From Spizellomyces punctatus DAOM BR117 (Eukaryota; Chytridiomycota; Chytridiomycetes; Spizellomycetales; Spizellomycetaceae), in contig NW_015971537.1 of assembly GCF_000182565.1 (NCBI RefSeq), forward strand, positions 2,081,299 to 2,145,298: a DNA stretch of 64,000 nucleotides. Reading direction: 5' to 3'. Position numbers and translations under genes: made by a program. Positions 59,562 through 64,000 of this stretch are shown one piece after another. Each line of letters begins with the position of its first letter. Position 1 is the stretch's first letter. Under the pieces are notes generated by a model that saw only the letters and a list, made by a program, of their open reading frames with translations, searched no databases and had not been told where the DNA came from.

Positions 59562-61020
59562 ATGCCCAAATCAAAGGTCTTTGTTTCCAACTCTGTAAAC
59601 ATTATCGGTGAGCACCCTTGGCATGATGCTACGAATCACCTCTAGGTCGTCCGTCCCCACCTTTAACCTCTCGTAGGCTTCCCAACCTGCCGCGAGCTAG
59701 CCAAAAAGAAAGATTTGGTGGAATTAGTTGCTCATGTTCACGACCAGCGGCATCCAAAGACAATGCAAAGACTGGAAGAGTTGGGTGCTCAGGTCATTAT
59801 TGCCGAACACGACTTTGTGGAGCAACTCAAACAAGTCTTTGAAGGAGTGGACAGGGTTAGCTGGCTCTGTTCAGGCTAGTTGGATATTTTGTTTTTGACA
59901 GAGAGTTGCATTTAGGCTTTTATCATACCCAAATTCGATTCGGGGTTGAAGCATCAGTTTAGGGAAGAGAAAGCAATGATTGAGTACGTGCTTCCCTTAC
60001 TGCCCTTCATGGCGGCAGATGGTAACTTTTGGAATTTGACTCTAGAGCTGCTCGGAAGGCCGGAGTAAAGTTTGTCCTCATGATGGGTTCATCTGTTAAT
60101 GCTGATCAAATCGATCGTAAAGAGCCCTACAAGGTTATTCAGTATTTTCGTACTTATTGGTATGGCCATGTCTATGGTGAAAATCAATGCTTGAGTTCAT
60201 ATCGTCTCGCCCACCACGGCAAAGGGAGCTTGAACGGTACTTGCGTCGCCAGGACTTTTTACCGGATGCCAAGGGAGAAGTCAAAAATGCTATTCTGAGG
60301 GCCAATGTTTACCAGGAAGACCTTGTGAGGCATTAGCGTACTTTAACAGTTTCCTGGTGAATGCCACGACTGATCAGACTTGTCGTCGACTAGCTGTTAT
60401 TTGCCGATCAGATCAGGAATAAGAATCTTTTACATCTCCCGATTGGCAGTGAAGCAAGGTTTGCACCGGTTTCGACTCTTGATGTTGCGCAGGTAATGAT
60501 TTCAATGGCATTTCATCTATATACGCATTGACTTTTTGAATATAGGCTGCCGTTAACATTTTGACAGCCAACGAATCGGAGCTTCTTGTATTCCACCATC
60601 GGCATATTTACGAACTCACAGGTAACCAAAACCGATATTTCTCAGATTTGTGTAGGCGCCTTGCTTATGGAGCCAATGGTCGATCTAGGGCCGGAAAGCT
60701 TGTCCGGGCCGGAAATCGCCAGTATTCTGTCAAAGGTTACTGGCCGTAAAATCCAATATGACGGTAGCATCCCAGAGAACCGTGGCAAAGAGTACCTCGA
60801 GTCTCTAGTCGTTCCGCCGGACCGAGAACATCGGGAACGGCATCAAGTGCCCTTATCCGAGGCCCACGAGCTGATGGAGATGTTCAAGTTGGTGAAAGAT
60901 GGACTCTTGAAAGATGTTAAAAGTGACTTGCGCCATTTGATTGGAAGAGATGGCACGACGGTGAAGGAGTTTGCAGAAAAGCTTCGTTCCAAGTTTGTGC
61001 CAGAGGAGGAGGAGGAATGA
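59562..61020 (+). CDS. NmrA-like NAD(P)-binding protein
   Basis: Eight exons (59562-59607, 59677-59855, 59916-59983, 60046-60133, 60196-60324, 60394-60492, 60546-60621, 60656-61020) give 349 residues. NmrA-like proteins are atypical short-chain dehydrogenases that act as redox sensors or NAD(P)H-dependent reductases. The Rossmann start reads KVFVSNSVNIIGFPTCRELA, with a degenerate glycine motif, so cofactor binding may be altered. VIIAEHDF, DRAFIIPKF, VKFVLMMGSSVNAD, ILRANVYQEDL, and FAPVSTLDVAQAAVNIL follow the family order. The C-terminal part covers the substrate lobe and ends in an acidic EEEEE. The donor of exon 4 (GTTATT) is weak but required by phase. Confidence 0.82.
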
Positions 61021-61372
61021 AAAGATCCCATTCGAAAGACAAAAAATATCAGCGCATGCACTCTTGAAACGTTGATACGATACAATGCAGTGTACGGAGA
61101 GTTAATCATATTTTGTCCAATTTGGCATCGTTTCTACGCAATGAGCCCATTATCTCTTCTGGCCCCAATTTCACACAAATAACAAGAAACCACATCGCAA
61201 ACCACGTCCGCTTGGCCTATTGGAATACTCTTGTGTAATCTGACAGTTATTCTAACATAATTTCTGCATAAAAATAAATGACGTCTCACGCTCGGATAAA
61301 AAAAAAACGATCAAAACATGAAAACTTGAAGAACCTCTATCCTACGACTTTCCATCGCAACCGTCAACTGCC
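61021..61372. other. Convergent 3' intergenic region
   Basis: 352 nt between the stops of the NmrA-like gene (plus) and carnitine acetyltransferase (minus). AT-rich with a run of adenines near 61299-61307. No gene seen. Confidence 0.5.
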
Positions 61373-63435
61373 CTACAACTTGGCCTTCGGGGCACCTGCA
61401 CTAGCCTGTCCCGCCAACTCGGCTTCAAATACTGCCCGCATGTCCCGGAGTGCTTCAGCAAGATAAAAGTGCATCCGGTCTGCGCGCATTTCGTTCAAAG
61501 AGGCAACATTCAGGTGGAGAGAGCGTTCCTTGACCATGTACGCAATACCAAAACCGTCTGGCACAACCTCTCCCCATCCGTAACCATCGTAGTATTCTGA
61601 AGAAATCTGCGACGTTGAAAGGAACCAGTGCTTGGAGTACTCAAAGGCCGGGTCTTTGAAGAAGGCTGGCACTGGTTCTCCGGGCTTGAGAGAGAGCTTC
61701 AGCCCAAGCCACAAGCGGTCAACACCCTTGTTTTCAACGGCATCATTCATGTACTTGACGTGAGACCCTACAGCTTTTCTTCCGAGCTCGGCCTTCTTCA
61801 GTGGTGACACAGTAGGATCTTCCATAGCCTTGACCCAGTCAACACTCTCGATACTAACGGACCGGCAAGTTTCTGTGCGTCCGAACGCAAACTTTCTAGT
61901 CTGTGCACTCTCGTAAGTGGGTCTAGAAACACCGTGCATTTTGTAGTATGCGAGTTGGATCGCCATTTGCACATACGCGTCAGGAGACATTTTGAACTTT
62001 TTGATAAGATCTTTGCCGTAGTCAAAGAAAGCTTGGACGCGCAAATCGTGGCGTGCAATGAGGGAATCAAAATGATTTTCTGCCGATTCAATACGGCTGG
62101 AGAGGGAAGGAGTCAACTCAAACGCGAGCTGTTGTGGGTTAGGCAGTTTGGAGGTAGCGCTGGGCGATCCATGGTTGATCTTGTTGCGATCAAGCCCAGT
62201 GCATATCCAATCGCACATGTTGCTTGTAGGTGTACCGTCCATCATCGAGTGCTCGCCAAGGAAACCAGCCTTGCCATTTTCAAACACAATGAACTGCAGA
62301 GGCTTGTCAAAGAAGCGGTTGCGTCCGTCTCCGTGCCAGCAAGCACGACTGGCTTCATCACGAGTGACGGGCGAACTGTCATCCAAGCAAACAACAAATG
62401 CAGCTCGCTCAATAATGTCCAAAGAGGCGCGATTTTTAGGGGACTGCACAAGCTCTTCCCGGGTCTTTGTCCAGATATCTCTGTGCTCAGAGGTCAGAAC
62501 GCCAATGGAAGGCGCTGCTTTATCACCGGCTTGATCATAGATTGCCTGAATTTGTCTGGATCGGCCGAATGTGAGTGGAGACCGTCATCAGCGTGCAACA
62601 ACCGCCCAGCACATACCTTTCAATCTCAGCGGTTGAAAGTTGACGACCATCGGGATGACGGGTATCAAAGGTGAAAAACTGATTCTTGCGGATGACAACA
62701 ACGTGAGTGTTTTGACGAGGATCCGACACCCGAGTGGTATCGGAGGGAATCTGAGGGATACGGCAAGCATTGAACATCCACTGATATTGATCCATAGACA
62801 GAGCGCCGCCTTTAAACATTTCGGGCTTCAACTCCTCCTCGACGACAAGGCGCTTGAATTCCAGCGCACCAGTTATGAGGGCAGCGGCACGCGTTACAGG
62901 AGCCTTCCATTCCTTTCTCAACTCATCCTTAAAAACGAAAAAGTAGGAAACATTGATAACGACCGGGTCTCTGTAACCCATATAGGACCAGTCGTTCCAC
63001 CAATCATACAGCCAGCTGGTCGACGAGGTGGCAGCGCGCTCCTGCAGTCGCTTGTGCAATTCCTCGCCCTTTCCGCCAGGAGCAATGAATTCTCGTACAA
63101 CTTTTTCAGAGTGTGCATATTCTGCGTCAGACAAGATGGGTTTCAAGCTGCGAAGGTACTTTGTCGCAGTTTCTTGAAGCGGAGCAACCGGCAACTTGGG
63201 AACAGCATGCTGTTGCGCAAAGAGGGGCTTGTTTGGTCCCGAGGGAGTGAGAGGATGCATGTTCAAGGCGGTAGTGGTGGCAATTGAACGGGTGCAAAGA
63301 GCTGAAAAAGAGTGCTAAAGAAACAAATCAGTTCCCGGGCAACTCCGTAGCAACCGAGACCATTTTGCCATTTACCTGAGTCGTCCGAGTCTGTAATGTG
63401 CGTGATAGCAATTGCGATGGAGCACGAAACAGCAT
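61373..63435 (-). CDS. CAT2: Carnitine O-acetyltransferase, mitochondrial/peroxisomal
   Basis: Three exons (63376-63435, 62617-63314, 61373-62555) give 646 residues. The enzyme moves acetyl groups between CoA and carnitine, so acetyl units can leave peroxisomes and enter mitochondria. The choline/carnitine acyltransferase fold shows LPKLPVAPLQET-like PKLPVAPLQETATKYL, YRDPVVINVSYFF, the catalytic His in GFLGEHSMMDGTP, and the carnitine-site STSQISSEYYDGYGWGEVVPDGFGIAYM. Exon 1 encodes a classic mitochondrial presequence (MLFRAPSQLLSRTLQTR). The protein ends in PKAKL, a type 1 peroxisomal signal. Internal methionines early in exon 2 could start a peroxisomal form. The acceptor of exon 2 is the upstream AG, which alone keeps phase. 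Confidence 0.94.
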
Positions 63436-63758
63436 TCTGCGCGTCCCCCGCAATCAAGATGGGAGACTTTAAAAAAAGTTTGAAATCGACGACGGGAAAA
63501 GCTGCTTGTCTCTTTTTATATTCGGAACTAATCCTCCCGAAAGACGCGGACCTTTTTGACTCGAACGTGTGTCACCCTCCATCGGAATTTAAAATTGCCT
63601 TCAAGCCGAAAGTTTTTATTTTCAAACAACAACGACGAGAACAACAACGACGAGAACAACGACGACGACGACAACGAGGACGACGACGACGACGAGGACA
63701 ATGTGTTTTCAACGTTGAAATATATATATATATATTATGTGCAAAGCAAGGACACAGA
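63436..63758. other. Intergenic region with simple repeats
   Basis: 323 nt upstream of carnitine acetyltransferase and downstream of the partial gene at the window edge. It includes the trinucleotide-type tract 63619-63703 and the TA tract near 63718-63735. Confidence 0.6.
63619..63703. repeat. Imperfect CAA/GAC trinucleotide tract
   Basis: The plus strand shows units of the form caa-cga-cga-gaa-caa followed by a run of cga/gac units. On the plus strand it would encode Arg/Gln/Glu-rich or Asp/Asn-rich peptides, but no gene frame supports it. A (TA)n tract follows about 15 nt downstream. Confidence 0.8.
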
Positions 63759-63998
63759 CTAGTTTAGCAAATCTTGAATTCTGAATCGGTGTGCTTCGCT
63801 GGCCTTGGCCCCACTATTCTCCTCCTCCATGTCCCAGATAGTACCCATGTCTATCGATTGGGGTGCGCGAGCCAATTCTTGTGCGGCACAATGTGCCAAG
63901 GTCAACAGTGATGCATCGTCGCTGTCCGTCGCTGATTTGGGCGACGGCGCTTGTATGCTACCAGCAAGAACGGCATGGAGAGAAGAACGAGAGAGTTC
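63759..63998 (-). CDS. C-terminal end of an unrecognised protein (cut by window edge)
   Basis: An open minus-strand frame of 79 codons runs from the window edge to a TAG at 63759-63761. It is Ser/Ala-rich (SPKSATDSDDASLLTLAHCAAQ), then acidic (MEEENSGAK), and ends RFRIQDLLN. Codon use and the lack of stops suggest the last exon of a larger gene starting beyond 64000. No family recognised. A conserved-looking Q-D-L-L-N tail is the only feature that might help identify it. Confidence 0.45.
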   Translation of the reverse strand, partial: ELSRSSLHAVLAGSIQAPSPKSATDSDDASLLTLAHCAAQELARAPQSIDMGTIWDMEEENSGAKASEAHRFRIQDLLN

Positions 63999-64000
63999 CA

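Overview
The window is nuclear DNA of an intron-rich, compact, zoosporic (flagellated) early-diverging fungus, most likely a chytrid-type lineage. Fungal signatures are DLT1, MGR2, the mitoribosomal protein MRP51, a PEX26-type peroxin and a FAD2-type desaturase. The flagellar signature is an intact IFT52. Several genes that common moulds and yeasts usually lack are also present: MCM9, CENP-M, a MESH1-type hydrolase, TMEM223, PPP4R4 and a rhodopsin-family GPCR. There are no operons, rRNAs, tRNAs or CRISPR arrays. I joined exons by hand using reading phase, GT/AG signals and protein-family conservation. About 130 introns are inferred, mostly 48-110 nt, and nearly all the gene models close in frame.

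Layout. 0-9 kb: PEX26, MCM9, MGR2, TRM112 (minus), ERV2, MESH1/HDDC3 (minus). 9-21 kb: MRP51, an F-box/CCCH protein (minus), TMEM223, UNC45/She4 (minus), IFT52, a large PPR protein (minus). 21-32 kb: DLT1, a CRAL-TRIO protein, CENP-M (minus), an NTF2-like/Jupiter-motif fusion, a nucleotide-sugar 4,6-dehydratase (minus), an RS-rich protein, acireductone dioxygenase. 32-44 kb: a delta-12-type desaturase (minus), a GPCR, an acyl-CoA synthetase (minus), an NGL-type exonuclease, DNA ligase IV (minus). 44-57 kb: PPP4R4, the i-AAA protease YME1, a gamma-glutamylcyclotransferase-like protein (minus), two unnamed genes (minus), AAMP/Sqt1 (minus). 57-59.5 kb has no confident gene. 59.5-64 kb: an NmrA-like oxidoreductase, carnitine acetyltransferase (minus), and the 3' end of an unnamed gene (minus) cut by the window edge.

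Themes. Many products are mitochondrial (MGR2, MRP51, TMEM223, the PPR protein, YME1, carnitine acetyltransferase). Peroxisome biology is represented by PEX26 and by carnitine acetyltransferase, which carries both a presequence-like N terminus and a C-terminal AKL. Genome maintenance is represented by MCM9, LIG4 and CENP-M. The most noteworthy items are the CENP-M and MCM9 homologues, the dual-targeting signature of carnitine acetyltransferase, the NTF2/Jupiter fusion, and a GC-rich inverted-repeat element inside an unusually long intron of the 4,6-dehydratase gene. I found no clearly novel multi-gene system.
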